In this document: positions 11,299 through 22,172 of the stretch, in pieces
Layout of the letters: every line of letters begins with the position of its first letter
How positions within the stretch are numbered: the first letter of the stretch is position 1
Assembly (NCBI GenBank): GCA_001972305.1
Contig: BDDD01002885.1
Location: 62,001 to 126,000 of the forward strand
Source: Cephalotus follicularis
Taxonomy: Eukaryota > Streptophyta > Magnoliopsida > Oxalidales > Cephalotaceae
DNA: 64,000 nucleotides
Direction: 5' to 3'
The notes under the pieces: model-generated
Told to the model about the DNA's origin: nothing
The model's input: the letters and a program-made list of their open reading frames with translations, nothing else
Databases searched by the model: none
Position numbers and translations under genes: made by a program

Positions 11299-12344
11299 CA
11301 TCAGGTAGAGATGGCGAGAGAGAGTGGGAGAGAGATCGGCAGAGAGAACGGGAGAGGACGCCTGAGCCAGCTACCGGACCGGGAGAGCACGTCGGTCAAC
11401 CCAGGGCCTCGAACCGACGGTAACCTCCTCCCCCTTCTTCTCTTTTTCTTCTTTTTTCTTCTCCTTGCCGCCACTGTCGCGCCTTTTCCCGGCGTTTCCC
11501 GGCGCAGTTAGCGTTGCGGGTGGGGTGGGTTTTCATCTAGAAGGCCCGCTCTTCCCATTTCGACCACCGATGAGGCGTGATTCGGCCGGAAATGGCCGGA
11601 ATCAGTTGAATGAGTCGACTCAGCGAGTCGACTCACTGTCGCCTGAGACACGGCGTTTGGCGCCGAGTCTCGGCGAGTCACGGGCATTAACGCGTATAAC
11701 TAGTGATTGTGTGGCATTTTTGGGTGGTGATCGGACCTGTTGAGGTCGGGCGAGTCGACTTAGTGAGTCGCAACTCGCTGCCGGCCGTGGCGCGGCGTTC
11801 GGCGCCGATTCCTGGTGAGTCTTGACCGATTTTGAGTAGACCATTCAATGTGGAACCCGTTGATGGGTGTTTCACCGCCTGGTTGTGTCGGTCGGAACGC
11901 GGCCGGCGTTTCGGTGACGGAAATGTTTTGTGTGTCGAACATAACGGAAATGTGTTGTATGTGCAGTGTGTGAGTGGCAATTGGATTTGGCATCGAGGAA
12001 TTGATCAATTGGCGAGAACCGGGTTCGGTTCAACGGTTTCTGGGAGAGGTTCGGCAATTGAACCTGTGGCTCGACTGTGCTGGTGTTACTGCGATTCCTA
12101 ACTTGGAATCAATGGTAGGGGAAAGTGATGAATTTATACATGCATTTTGGGTTTTAAGTTAATGAATACCATTGATGATTGCATGTTAATGGGTGAATTG
12201 TGATTCTGGACATGTTGTGGTGATTTCAGTGATATACAGACTTAACTTGCATGTGTAAATTACATGAATATTGAACTGTGTTGTGTATGGATGATTTTTA
12301 TCATGGCTTGGTATGTTAAAGATGTGGAGAAAATGTTCTGGGTT

Positions 12345-12860
12345 GGGTAGACATCGAAGTCTACATGAAGACGTCGATGCCTTCGTGTGAAAACGTGAAA
12401 GACATCGATGCTTGAGTAAAGACATCGAGGCCTTTTCTGGGCTTTATATAACAGTAGTGTTATGACTTCGTGTGTGAATGCGAAAGACATCAATGTCTTT
12501 TGAGAGACATCGAGCCTTTTCTTGGTATTGCAGAACAGTAGTGTTTACTATTGTTGGTAAACCGCCCTTGGAATTACATGTTTTATGCATGAAATGATGT
12601 TCTGGTTATATTCCCTGTTAACCAGTAGCATGCCTTACACATTGAGAGAGTGAGATTCGCTTACATGAAGGACTAAAAGGCCGGATTCTACCTTCAGAAT
12701 CAAGACTCACGAACTGATACCTTCTGGTATCATAAAGACATCGACGTCTTTTGAAAGACATCGACGTCTTTGGTCCAAAAACGTCTGGGAATAATTGTAC
12801 ATAGGATCGACGCCTTAGGGTAAAGACGTCGACACCTTAGGGATAGACATCGATGCCTAT
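12345..12860. repeat. CpG-decayed GTCGAC array in the 3' LTR of A
   Basis: Motifs such as GACATCGATGCC, GACATCGACGTC and GACGTCGACACC recur. A pair around 12739 and 12759 is 20 bp apart, and cores near 12806, 12828 and 12849 are 22 and 21 bp apart. Most copies show the CG-to-TG/CA changes expected of methylated DNA. The 5' LTR of the same element lacks the block. Confidence 0.8.
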
Positions 12861-13029
12861 CTCCCTGTTTAATGGAATTTCACTCGAATGGGACCCGCTA
12901 GACCCGAAACGACTCTAGGAATGAACCTAGATGCATGCTGAGCATATGTTTGCATTATTACTGTGATTTGCATTATGGTTGATTTCTAAAAAGGGTTGAC
13001 CATTTTGAAAAGTTTTTATGATTATTATA

Positions 13030-13240
13030 ATCATTTTTGTACGAAAATGTATATTTGTCAACATATGAATATATATATTTTCAAAGTGTTTGGGGAAGTA
13101 TTTTCCAAAGACGGAGAAATATTTTAAAGGATTGATTATGAAACCAAATGTATTGTGCGAAAATGTATATTTGTCAACATATGAATATATATAATTTTTC
13201 GAAATGATTGGGGAAGTATTTCCAAAGACGGAGAAATGTA
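13030..13240. repeat. Tandem block in the 3' LTR of A
   Basis: ACGAAAATGTATATTTGTCA followed by AACATATGAATATATAT and GGGGAAGTATTTCCAAAGACGG-like sequence occurs twice, about 120 bases apart (~13041 and ~13158). A single related copy is in the LTRs of B (~28937 and ~62647), which supports common ancestry of the A and B LTRs. Confidence 0.75.
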
Positions 13241-13841
13241 TAGTTTTAAGTTATATAACTTATGAGTTATACTTGTACTGTGAGCATGCATATATTTTTA
13301 TATGTACATACGGAGGTATACTTACTGTGAAAATTACATGTCATGGCTCATCATAATACATGCATTCATGATACTCATTATCATATGACTCGGACTGTAT
13401 TTATGGGTTTATTCACTTAGCCGAGTGAGGACAAAGGCTAACCCCTACTGTAACAGATTGATGGAGTGGATATGAGATGGAGCATGCATGGAGACTTAAA
13501 AAGAAGACTGTGTAGTTTCTCTTATTTCTTGTACTGGGTTAATGAACAATGATTATGTAATCGGATTTTGTAACATGGGCTATTATATTATCTCGTACTG
13601 TATTATTTCACGCTCTGTTTTGGGCGATCGACAGTTATGATTGGGTTTATTTATAAACTTGTTGATCATCACGTAGTATGGGATGCGTGATGCGTGTTTA
13701 AATTCGGCTCACTTAAGTTATTGCTTCTGCTACTGAAGGTTTTTATTTATTCGTTTTATCGCATGAGCTGAATTATTATTGTTGATTGCCTTACCACTTT
13801 ATATGTTGTCTTGTCATGGAAAACGGGGGCGTGACACAAGG

Positions 13842-14095
13842 AATGAAACATCCGTACATAACGAAAGATAAAGCTGAAATTTATTCTTTAACAAACCAGT
13901 AGGAGGGTATCAAAGAAAGAGTTATCCATACATAATCATTAAATAGTAAAATTGACTTTATTCAAATAAAATCAAAGGGAGTATCCAAGAACGAAAGAAT
14001 AATCCGTACATTAATCATAAAAGTGAAACTGGATTGTTTCAATAAAATCAGATAGCCAAAGAACGATAGAATCCGTACCTCATGCAATCACCAAA
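13842..14095. repeat. ATCCGTAC array in S1, right segment
   Basis: Continuation of the array cut at 5115 by element A. ATCCGTAC-like unit ends are at about 13850, 13930, 14010 and 14070, matching 59520-59870 of S2. Confidence 0.7.
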
Positions 14096-14479
14096 ACAAC
14101 CTCAAGAACATATATATCGAGACTTCTCTAGACCGCTCCTCGGTTGTTGCAAATATCTAACAGAAATAAAATTGTTCTCATAAGGACTTGAAATAAAATC
14201 AGACCTCAACTCATGGGTCAATGTACACTGATCATGACCATATAAGATAATAATAGGGTTGCTAAGTCCAATTTGCAGAAACCACATCTAAACATAATTT
14301 CGAATTCACTAAGGTAAGTCCAAGTTGTCCAATTCATCCAATTTCGAATCATAATACTAGTTCAGCTCATAATATCGTAAAACGATTACAGAAATACATA
14401 ATTCAACCGAAAACAGAATTTAACGGAGTTGGGTCCAGAGTTTACCGAAAGCAGACGGAACAGATAACAGAGCCAGAAT

Positions 14480-15075
14480 CATGCCGCGGAATCAGAGCGG
14501 ATCACAGCTATGCGGAGAACGGAGTCAGAAATTGTCAAAATCGTGTCGTCGGAGACGACCGCGCGTGGGCTCACGCGCCGCCGCTGGCCAGCGCGTGTCT
14601 GTCACGCGCGGTCGACCAGTAGCAGTGAGGGTCCGATATGGAGCGTTTGAGGCCGGGGATCTCATATCCGGGGCGCGTTTGCAACAACGCAGCCGCATTT
14701 GGACGGAACGAAGACATTTGACCGCGGTTGACTTTGTGCCGATCTGCTTTTCTGACGTCGTCAAGGATCGGGGCTGGCCGGGTTTGCTTCATCTCGATGC
14801 CAAGATGCCGAAAATGACCTTGGCTTGTCGTGCCGATCACTGGAGCGGGAGAATCGACGCCAAACAGATGCGGGAGAGAGAAGACGTCGCGCACGCTGAA
14901 TGAGCCGTTGTCCGGCGTGGGGGTTGCGTCCGGTGGACTCAGGAGATCATGGGGGTTCGACCGGTGCCTTTGTCGGCGCCATATCGGTACCAACGCCAGT
15001 GACAGCGGCTGAAGGAGAGATAGAGGGGGAGAGGGTGGCGGGAGAGAAAGAGAGAGTGTGGGAGAGAAAGCAAAT
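14480..15075 (-). other. GC-rich LTR segment of S1 with hairpin and GA tract
   Basis: This GC-rich part has perfect hairpin arms CACGCGC (14572-14578) and GCGCGTG (14591-14597), and a GA-rich run at 15015-15070. In minus-strand sense it lies a few hundred bases after the LTR start, where the transcribed leader would be expected. The open frames at 14481-14903 and 14571-14993 are conserved only because S2 carries the same LTR, with frame breaks, so they are not called as genes. Confidence 0.6.
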
Positions 15076-15334
15076 TTTATTATAAAATAGGGTTTTAAAA
15101 ATTTTTAAATGCTAAAATTGGTTTTAACACATAAATAAAAAGCCAAAAATTGTTTTATTTATTCATGGACTTAATATCAAAACCCACTAGGCTAAGGCCA
15201 AAACCCGCTTAGCCTAGCCAAAAGCAAAACAAACCGAAAAAAATGGGCAATCCACTAACCGAAATAAAATAAACAGCCCAAACGAAACAGATCAAAAAAC
15301 TCAAAAATTCTATACGAAAAAACAGGATATTACA

Positions 15335-15514
15335 CTAAGTCTCATAGAATGATCTCATCATGGTGTTAGTTATCATACTTTATTCTATAGACATTCATCG
15401 GTATTATGAATATATAAAATGAATATAAGCTATTGATTAATAAGAACATCCTCTATTGACCTATAACATATATTACGAACTCTTGTTATTACAAGATAAA
15501 TGGCTTGCAAGACT
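15335..15514. mobile_element. Y-type LTR-like repeat, copy 2, right part
   Basis: It resumes after S1 with the duplicated CTAAG and ends AGACTTATTCCTAACA, like copy 1 at 1884. It shares TCTCATAGAATGATCTCATC and TTGTTATTACAAGAT with copy 1. Confidence 0.6.
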
Positions 15515-15682
15515 TATTCCTAACATGAGGTTCATGAACCTTCCAACAAGGTCGTCCCTCCTTGGCCCACGGTCCTCCACAAGAGCTCTCATTTGGAGGA
15601 GTTCATTCATATTTTCCATGGTGGCACACAAATCACTCCAAGAGGCATTGTTGTCACTTGGAGGTGGAACCTCCTCTCCATG
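15515..15682 (-). pseudogene. Possible coding remnant next to Y, interrupted by D
   Basis: On the minus strand a frame of about 75 codons stays open across the D insertion when 15682 is joined to 19183, ending in the Y repeat. The residues include DRGPRRDDLVGRFMNL and an acidic, Ser/Glu-rich stretch. I do not recognise the family. A gag-like or transposon-borne reading frame is possible, but no catalytic motif is visible and a stop precedes it at about 19240. Confidence 0.25.
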
Positions 15683-16443
15683 TGTAACGCCCCAAACCCC
15701 AAGGGTGGAACCCCAAGGCCTGGTGCGCTACAACAGTACCATTTGAACCTTATAACAATTTAGCGGAATAATTTATAACATTTAACAACACAATAATGCA
15801 TGCAGAAAATCCAATAAAAATATCACTTATGTGGAAAGAACCCGATGTTATACAATACTATTCATAAAAGCTCTGCCATAAACCGGCAGGTCAAAAAAAC
15901 AATATACAATATCATTATGCTCTTGGGTCATCGAACTGCAATAGAAGGGAGGAGATTCACCTTGGGCTTCAATCCGAAGCTTGCTTAAAGCTCCACCTAT
16001 ACCTGACCCATTACAATTCAATGCAATGGGTCAGCGACCACTGGTGGTGTAGGAACTACCACCATGCATTTATGGAATGCAGATGCAGCAAGCATATGCA
16101 ATGCAAATAAGAGATGCAATATATATCCAATCCATATATTAAAAGCATTCATAACAGTACCAATTGTTAACAGTCAATTACAGTAACATTAACAATCATT
16201 TACAATCTTCCTTGACATCCCCTACTTAGGGAGGAGTTGTAGACACACTCCAGAAGTGGAAGGCGGAGGAGCCAGAACAGGAATACACATTTCATTTTAT
16301 GCATACCAGTTCCTTGGGTTCCTCGGCTTTAGGAAGAGCAATATACGCGCTCTAGGAGTTATAGGAAGAGGAGAGGAACATAAACATTTACAATATAAGA
16401 AACACTATCACACTATACAGTAACAATCATTCAGTCAGTGTGG

Positions 16444-16610
16444 CTCATCTTTGTCGGTGACCCTCAATAGGCTCATCTCAATCAGTGACCCTCCTGGAGT
16501 CAGCTCATTTGGTGACCCATTAGGTCATCACAAAGATAACCTTACTGGTCATCTCGGTCGGTGATCCTTAATAGGCTCATCTCAGTCGGTGACCCAGTCC
16601 AGTCCAGTAC
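16444..16610. repeat. 28-bp array GGCTCATCTCAGTCGGTGAC
   Basis: Units with CTCATC or close variants start near 16444, 16472, 16504, 16548 and 16576, mostly 28-32 bp apart, each followed by GGTGACCC. The next 130 bases hold shorter ACATTAACAGT repeats. Confidence 0.8.
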
Positions 16611-16999
16611 AGTGACACTACATTAACAGTACATTAACACTTCACTAATAGTGCATTATCAATACAGTAACACTACATTTCTATTCACGGTGAGGTCTTC
16701 CTTTAATACGGTACACTACACTGCACTATGTTCATTTATCATTTACTATTAATATAATCCCTTTCACTTAACACAGTGGCCATCTTCCTCAGTATTTAGC
16801 CCAATGCATAAGCTAGGCATATGCAAGGCAACTCATGCTACGTGTGACACACCCTGGATACATGCATGGAGCACTATTCGCGCATATCTTGCATGCTTTG
16901 GACGCATGCAAGAGCACTGTTTGGCGTAGGACTAGCATGTATGTAATAGCAGGCTCGACACCATAACACTTCATCCATAAATCACACATCACCTTGGCG

Positions 17000-18500
17000 T
17001 GCTCAAGATGCGTACAGGGAGAGTTCAGTACACGTCTACAGGGACATACTCTCGGGGTGTATCGCAAAGGACAAGCTCATTGCATACATGGCAGCTATGG
17101 CACTCTATACTGGAGTATCCTCGGACGCATGGCAGAGGAGAGCTCGAACATACCATGTTCACTATCGTGTGCCATCTCTGCGTACTCGGGCACATGGTAA
17201 GGTGGCTAAGCTGAACTACACCGGTGCATCCTCGGCTATGTGTCCTCGAACGCAAAGGTGCAGGGGGCTCGGGTGCGCTTACATGGAGAGCTCTAGTACT
17301 ATGCCTGGCTCGAGATGCATGGTGTTGCATCCTCGGCAGCTCAGCTGCCATGCCATGCTCGGAACGCATGGCGTTGCATGCTAGGCAGTGTTTAGCGCCA
17401 TTTCAGGTTGGCACATTCACGGTGGAGAACTCGGAGCATGGCACCTTGGCCCATGGTTCCTCGGCACATGGAACCTCGGGCACATGCTGGCAATGGCACC
17501 TCGGGCATCTGGGATGATAAGTACAAGGATGCACACGCACTGTGGAGCTCGAGACACATGCATGTATGAAGACTATGGTGCATCACACTAGTGCATGTTC
17601 GGATGGGTGTCCTCGGGTGGAAGCATGGGTGATAGAGCGCATCCTCGACGCATGGATGGTAGAATGCATCCTCGGCGAATGGAATGGCAGGGCGCATCCT
17701 CGGTGCAGGGATGGTAGAACGCATCCTCGGTGAATGGCATGGCAGGGCGCATCCTCAGCACATGCATTGCAGGATGCATCCTCGGCGCATGGATGGTAGA
17801 ACGCATCCTCGGTGCATGGCACCTTGAGACGCATGGAACCTCGGTGCCGGGTGGCGATGGTCAGGCGCCTACGTTGCATACTCCCCGGACATTCACTGTG
17901 GAGAGATCAACAATTTGTGCTTGGCATCTGCACATCTCCGGACACTTGTCCTTGGACGCTTAATGCATTGGACAGCTCAACACATTGGCACATCTCGGAC
18001 ACCTGTCCCCGAACCCATATCTTGGGATGCATGCTAGGCATGCGCGGGATGTACACCGAGGAGCTTGGGACTTGTACAATGGCATGGTAGGCTATGAATG
18101 CACTATTCAGGCGCATGCGCTATGGAGAGCTTGGTGCCTTACATCCTCGGCACCTTGGCTCACTACCCAGGCACATGCATGGCACACCACAAACGTGTGG
18201 CACTGGAGCCATGGTTGGCACCTCGGACGCATGGTGCAGTGGCATCCTCAGCGCCATTGCAGTGGAAGGCCATAGTTGGAACACGTCGGATGCATTACTG
18301 GGAATGTTTGGGGCATGCAGAGGAGAGCTAGCTGCATAGCAGCTCAGGATAAGGTGTGCTCTGTCACCACACTATGCTCTGGCGATGCATGCACAAGATA
18401 CACACGTTATAGATCCTGGGACGCATGCACAAGACGCACACGTACTGCATGATCGGGATGCAAGGCAGAGGGTGGCATCCTCAACACATGGCAAGCTCAG
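17000..18500. repeat. Long CATCCTCGGCGCATGG array
   Basis: The best-ordered part has ATCCTCG units at 17641, 17668, 17696, 17723, 17751, 17778 and 17805, alternating 27 and 28 bp. The unit combines GCATCCTCGG with GCATGGATGGTAGAA. Outside that core the words CCTCGG and GCATGG persist with irregular spacing over about 1.5 kb. The high CpG content is unusual for this otherwise AT-rich window. Confidence 0.88.
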
Positions 18501-19182
18501 GGTGTATGCATCAAGACATTTCTACCACTAACAGTATACAATTTACTCAATCCATTGTACCCATGGAACAATTATACACATTCTAACCTTACAATCGCTC
18601 ATTCATTCAGTACCTTATGTCTAATCACTAATAGAACCAGTGTATAACATTCACAATAAAACACAGGCACTCAGTAGGTAATAGATCCTACCTTGAAATC
18701 CTCTAGAGTTTGATTGCTTTCCTTTGCTGCTTACCTTTATACTAAACTCCTTCTTCACTGGTTCCTCCTTTGCCTCTCTTTCTTTGCTCATTCATTGGTA
18801 GCATTCTTGTCACTTTCACTCCCCATTTATCATCAGTCATCTCATACACTCACCTTTCACCTTTTATAGCCACCATGGAAGACTCTAGAATATGCTGGGC
18901 AATTCAACTATTTCTTTCACAATTTTGAGCTTGGAGACAGTGTGATGGTCGGCCCAACGTCTCCATTTTCCTTTACGCCAGATTTGGCCCCACAAAAAAA
19001 AAACATATTTAAAGCCCAAACACCATTATTCACAATTTGGCACATTTCCAAGCCCAATTCTACTTCTCTCCATCTAACGAATTCAGCCCATCACACTCCT
19101 CTCTCTCCTTTAAGCATATTCGGCCCAGTCCAAAGAAAATATTACCAGTCTAATAGCCATAAATTCAGGATGTTACACCATG

Positions 19183-19448
19183 GATCGTTGCCTCATTTTC
19201 ATGGACCGATTCATTATCCACTTCTGTTTTTGAGTTGGCTCCTCGCCTTCAGTCTCACCGACCTCTCTTTCCTTTGTTATCTATATCTACTTTATGCATA
19301 AGAGGTAAACGATGATTAGATAATCACTTATCTAAACCATATCCAAAACTTATTAAGGAAAACAACTCTGATGTCACATTATGTCAAGCATACTACTATA
19401 AATCCACATCTTATTGTAATAGACCAACTCTATCTTTGATAACATGTA
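19183..19448. other. Continuation of the Y neighbourhood after D
   Basis: This is the sequence interrupted by D. Its minus strand continues the open frame described at 15515-15682 for ~60 bases before a stop. The remainder is noncoding. Confidence 0.3.
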
Positions 19449-20923
19449 TGTAACGCACTGGGCTCGAAGGGCGAGCTCGTGACGTCACCATCCATCATAT
19501 ACCTATCTCTTAGTCCTATAGTTGGCGTATTAGAATAAGTGCAATCCATAAAATGCAGAATTATTCAAAACTTTAAGCATAACAACAGTATGCTAGAATC
19601 TATTAAATAGTTTAGACAAACCAATATCAATACAAAACAATCTAAATACAATCTTTAACTGAATACATTACAAGTCTTGATACAGTAATAGAATAAAGAC
19701 ATGCATAATCGAAACATCCCATCCCAGGCAGCTCTATCCTCTCATCTACAAGCTTCATCAAATCTTCATCACTTACCACTAGTCTCAGCTCCCTAACCTG
19801 ATCACAATATATATGCTCATCCTGAAGGATAAGTTAGCTAACGGCCTAGTAGGACAACGTCTTACAAAATGAAGTGAACAGATATCGTAATTTATGTATG
19901 TCATCTCATATGCATGAATACGAATTGTGGTCGAGTATTCAATATGTACCCCCGTCCTTATCGTTGTATATAGTATAGGACCAAATCAATCAATCCTAAT
20001 CCATACATCTATTACATAGCTCATACCATGTGTGCTAGCACATTCACACATAAACATATAGAGTGTATTGACCTCTCATACTAATCATTAATCTACTCGC
20101 CCATGGATTAGTCCATGGGAGCTCGATATATATTTCCTAATTGCCAGTAGATTATTCTACATGCACTCAACTAGGTTTCCTAACTGCCTGTGGATTAGTT
20201 CCCAGGTGCTCAGTTAGGTGTTCCTAAATACTGATTAATTAGTCCACGGGGGCAAGCTAGGCCTAGTTGTCTATGGATTAGTCCATAGACGCTCAGATAG
20301 TACATGTGCATGAACTCGTTTAAATATAATGCCAATTAAGGCGAGTAACTATGTCTAATCATATGGATTAGTTGGCTAGAGTCAACGGTTAACAAGCTTG
20401 AACTAGAACTATGAGGTCACTCTAATATTTTGATCAAATAGACAAAGGAACGTCAAACCATAACATTTCAATCCTTGCAAATCCATGAAAAACTCTACTA
20501 TTTAGGTCAATATTGATCCACGATTCAACTCGCAAGGAAACGAAGTGAAATTTGTTTCAAAACCCATTTCGGAGATGAACTCAGTTTTTGACAGAACTCG
20601 TCCTTCATAAAAATTTGATTAAATTCTTTTGAAGGTGATTGTTTAAAGTAGGAAAACATGTTTAGATGAGTTTAGGTTAGGCCTCAAAAGTTTTAGTTTG
20701 AAATTCGTTTGAGAACACGATCAAAAGTTACAAAATAGGGTTTTTTCATAAAATTAGTTGAAAAGCTACTGAGGGGGATGAGGCAGTCGACTGGAGACTT
20801 AGGGTGTATCTAACTGTCTCTCCGATAATTGATAGAAAATAGACTTTTTCCTTTAAGCTCAACCGAGATAAAACTCGATTTTGATACCCTTTTTCAAATC
20901 CGTTTGAAATGATCTAGACCTGT
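19449..20923. mobile_element. LTR fragment F
   Basis: TGTAACGCACTGGGCTCG at 19449 has the form of a Ty3 LTR end. Inside, CATCCTGAAGGATAAGTTAG is followed by an AACGGCCTAGTAGGAC block also seen in fragments G and H. A local four-fold repeat around TGGATTAGTCCATGGG lies at 20100-20290. No second LTR, primer site or duplication was found, so the right boundary is a guess. Part of ~20400-20910 has an inverted relative at ~2060-2560. Confidence 0.4.
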
Positions 20924-21458
20924 CTTGTAACATCACACGTTCAGGTAACAAACTCGAGATGCTACATTCAATACAAAACAGTAGTCGGGCCTAGGATACA
21001 TATAAAAAAGTATGATAAATTTAAAACTTCATTACATACATGTCTCCAACTTATAAAAGTAGATTACGGGAACAATAAATATTATTACAAGCTCGAATAG
21101 AGTATAATACACGTTACAACATAGTAGAATACTTATACATGGATGATAAAGTGGTAAACGTCTAATATCCAAACTGAAAACTACAACGGCAACTAAGAAC
21201 CTCCAAATCCATTAGGTCTTGAAGAACCACCTAAAATCAAAGTAAAAGCCCCATCCCAAAGGATGGGTTAGCCATAGGGCCAAGCAGGTACATCCCTATG
21301 TGGAGATTATACAATATAACAGTATGCAATAACGGTTTACAATATCAGTGTATGCTATGACAATGTGTACAATATCAGTGGATAGTGTGTGAATGCATGA
21401 ATACCAGTTGCGATCTACCATTCATATACAAACGTCCCATACCGGTGTATAGGAATGG
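20924..21458. mobile_element. LTR fragment G
   Basis: It begins TTGTAACATCACACGTTCAG and contains the conserved CCATCCCAAAGGATGGGTTA block near 21250. It appears truncated by the next LTR-like start at 21459-21461. Boundaries are tentative. Confidence 0.35.
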
Positions 21459-22172
21459 GTGTGACACCCCCGAACCCGTAGGGTGTCTGTTACGTCACCC
21501 AAATCTGTTCAATCACTTATGTCGGATACTAGTAAGCCTATTCCGTACAACGAAAAACCATGCAAACTAAAACTTTAGTAATATGTACGCACGTCCATTC
21601 AAAACACTCATAATAATTAAACCTTTCATAATCAATATATCCATATCCATAAACATCCTTACACGAATCATAACAAATCCATACAAGTCTTTAACATACA
21701 AATCGTTAACATATAACATGCAAACTCATAATAAAACAAACATCCTTGCATCCTTCATCCATCCATCCATGCCATCATTGATCCTTGTGCCCATGACCAC
21801 TGCCACTAGCTCCGGATCTATCTGTACTTAAACACGTAAAGATGCCCCATCCCGAAGGATGGGTCAGTCCCAAGGCCTCGCAGAAACTCCACCCCTATGT
21901 TGATGATATGAACATGTATCGAAGATATCCATGCATGTCTTCGCATAATGCATGAAAAAATTTTGGTTAACGAATCTATATATAAAACCGTCCCATACCA
22001 ACTTTTATATAGACCGTTATCCTAATGATACACTCTTATCCATACATCTATCAAACAAACAAAATGTTAACTAGACACATACATTGTCCCATACCAGCAT
22101 ATATAAGTAGTTAACCTAAGCATACAATATTCGTAAGTCCAACCCGACAAAAGCTCAAGGTTAAGAACATCT
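21459..22172. mobile_element. LTR fragment H
   Basis: It begins TGTGACACCCCCGAACCCG and carries the CCATCCCGAAGGATGGGTCA block near 21847. Two copies of CCCATACCAACTTTTATAT/CCATACCAGCATATATAAG lie near 21990 and 22090. It is truncated at 22172 by the inverted Y copy. The open frame at 21583-21831 is not supported as a gene. Confidence 0.4.

Larger units (their letters stand above)
5116..13836 (+). mobile_element. Element A: non-autonomous Ty3-type LTR retrotransposon inside S1
   Basis: The element has a damaged 5' LTR (to 7983), a primer-binding site (7987-7998), a 2.9-kb internal domain, a polypurine tract (10896-10921) and a 3' LTR (10922-13836). CAAGG is duplicated at 5111-5115 and 13837-13841. 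The internal domain holds only a decayed gag start and tandem repeats. No protease, reverse transcriptase or integrase is seen, so it would need another element's proteins. The polypurine-tract region (CTCGGGACGAGATTTCTTTA) and LTR ends are typical of chromodomain Ty3 elements such as M and B. Confidence 0.85.
10922..13836 (+). mobile_element. 3' LTR of A (complete)
   Basis: It starts TGTAACGCCCCGAATTTC and ends CGGGGGCGTGACA, followed by CAAGG. In order it holds two GC hairpins (11245-11298), a GA-rich tract, a CT-rich tract (11430-11470), a GATTCC...GGAATC palindrome next to a GTAGGG site (12098-12120), a degenerate GTCGAC-like array (12345-12860), two ~115-bp blocks repeated near 13030-13230, and a terminal region with the CTTAGCCGAGTGAGGACAAA box (13417-13436). 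No protein is encoded; the open frames at 11832-12101 and 11290-11511 are LTR sequence. Confidence 0.88.
3373..15334 (-). mobile_element. Solo LTR S1 (M/S family), split by element A
   Basis: It starts TGTAACACCCCTGATCC and ends ACAGGATATTACA, flanked by the 5-bp duplication CTAAG at 3368-3372 and 15335-15339. Without the A insertion it is about 3.2 kb and is collinear with S2 (57616-61126). The first ~1.1 kb also matches the 3' LTR of M (23080-25514). Orientation is taken from M, whose polypurine tract and pol run on the minus strand with this LTR end. No internal domain is attached, so it is a solo LTR formed by recombination between two LTRs (inference). Confidence 0.85.
15683..19177 (-). 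mobile_element. Solo LTR D, rich in tandem repeats
   Basis: It starts TGTAACGCCCCAAACCCC, ends CAGGATGTTACA, and is flanked by CCATG at 15678-15682 and 19178-19182. No internal domain is attached. The minus orientation is inferred because its reverse complement is collinear with LTR modules in A and with the proven minus-strand LTRs of C. More than half of it is made of two degenerate arrays (16444-16610 and ~17000-18500). All plus- and minus-strand open frames between 16813 and 18339 fall within the array and are repeat artefacts. Confidence 0.82.

Noticed and set aside
14481..15085. GC-rich open frames (140 codons each strand), relatives at 60298-60877
   Set aside because: They sit in S1/S2 LTRs, change frame between the copies and end in a GA tract; no domain is recognised.
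15456..15746. 96-codon plus-strand frame across the D boundary
   Set aside because: It crosses from Y sequence into solo LTR D, so it did not exist before the insertion and has no homology.
16813..18339. Many open frames of 60-114 codons on both strands
   Set aside because: They are products of the 27-28 bp GC-rich array in solo LTR D; simultaneous frames on both strands are typical of such repeats.
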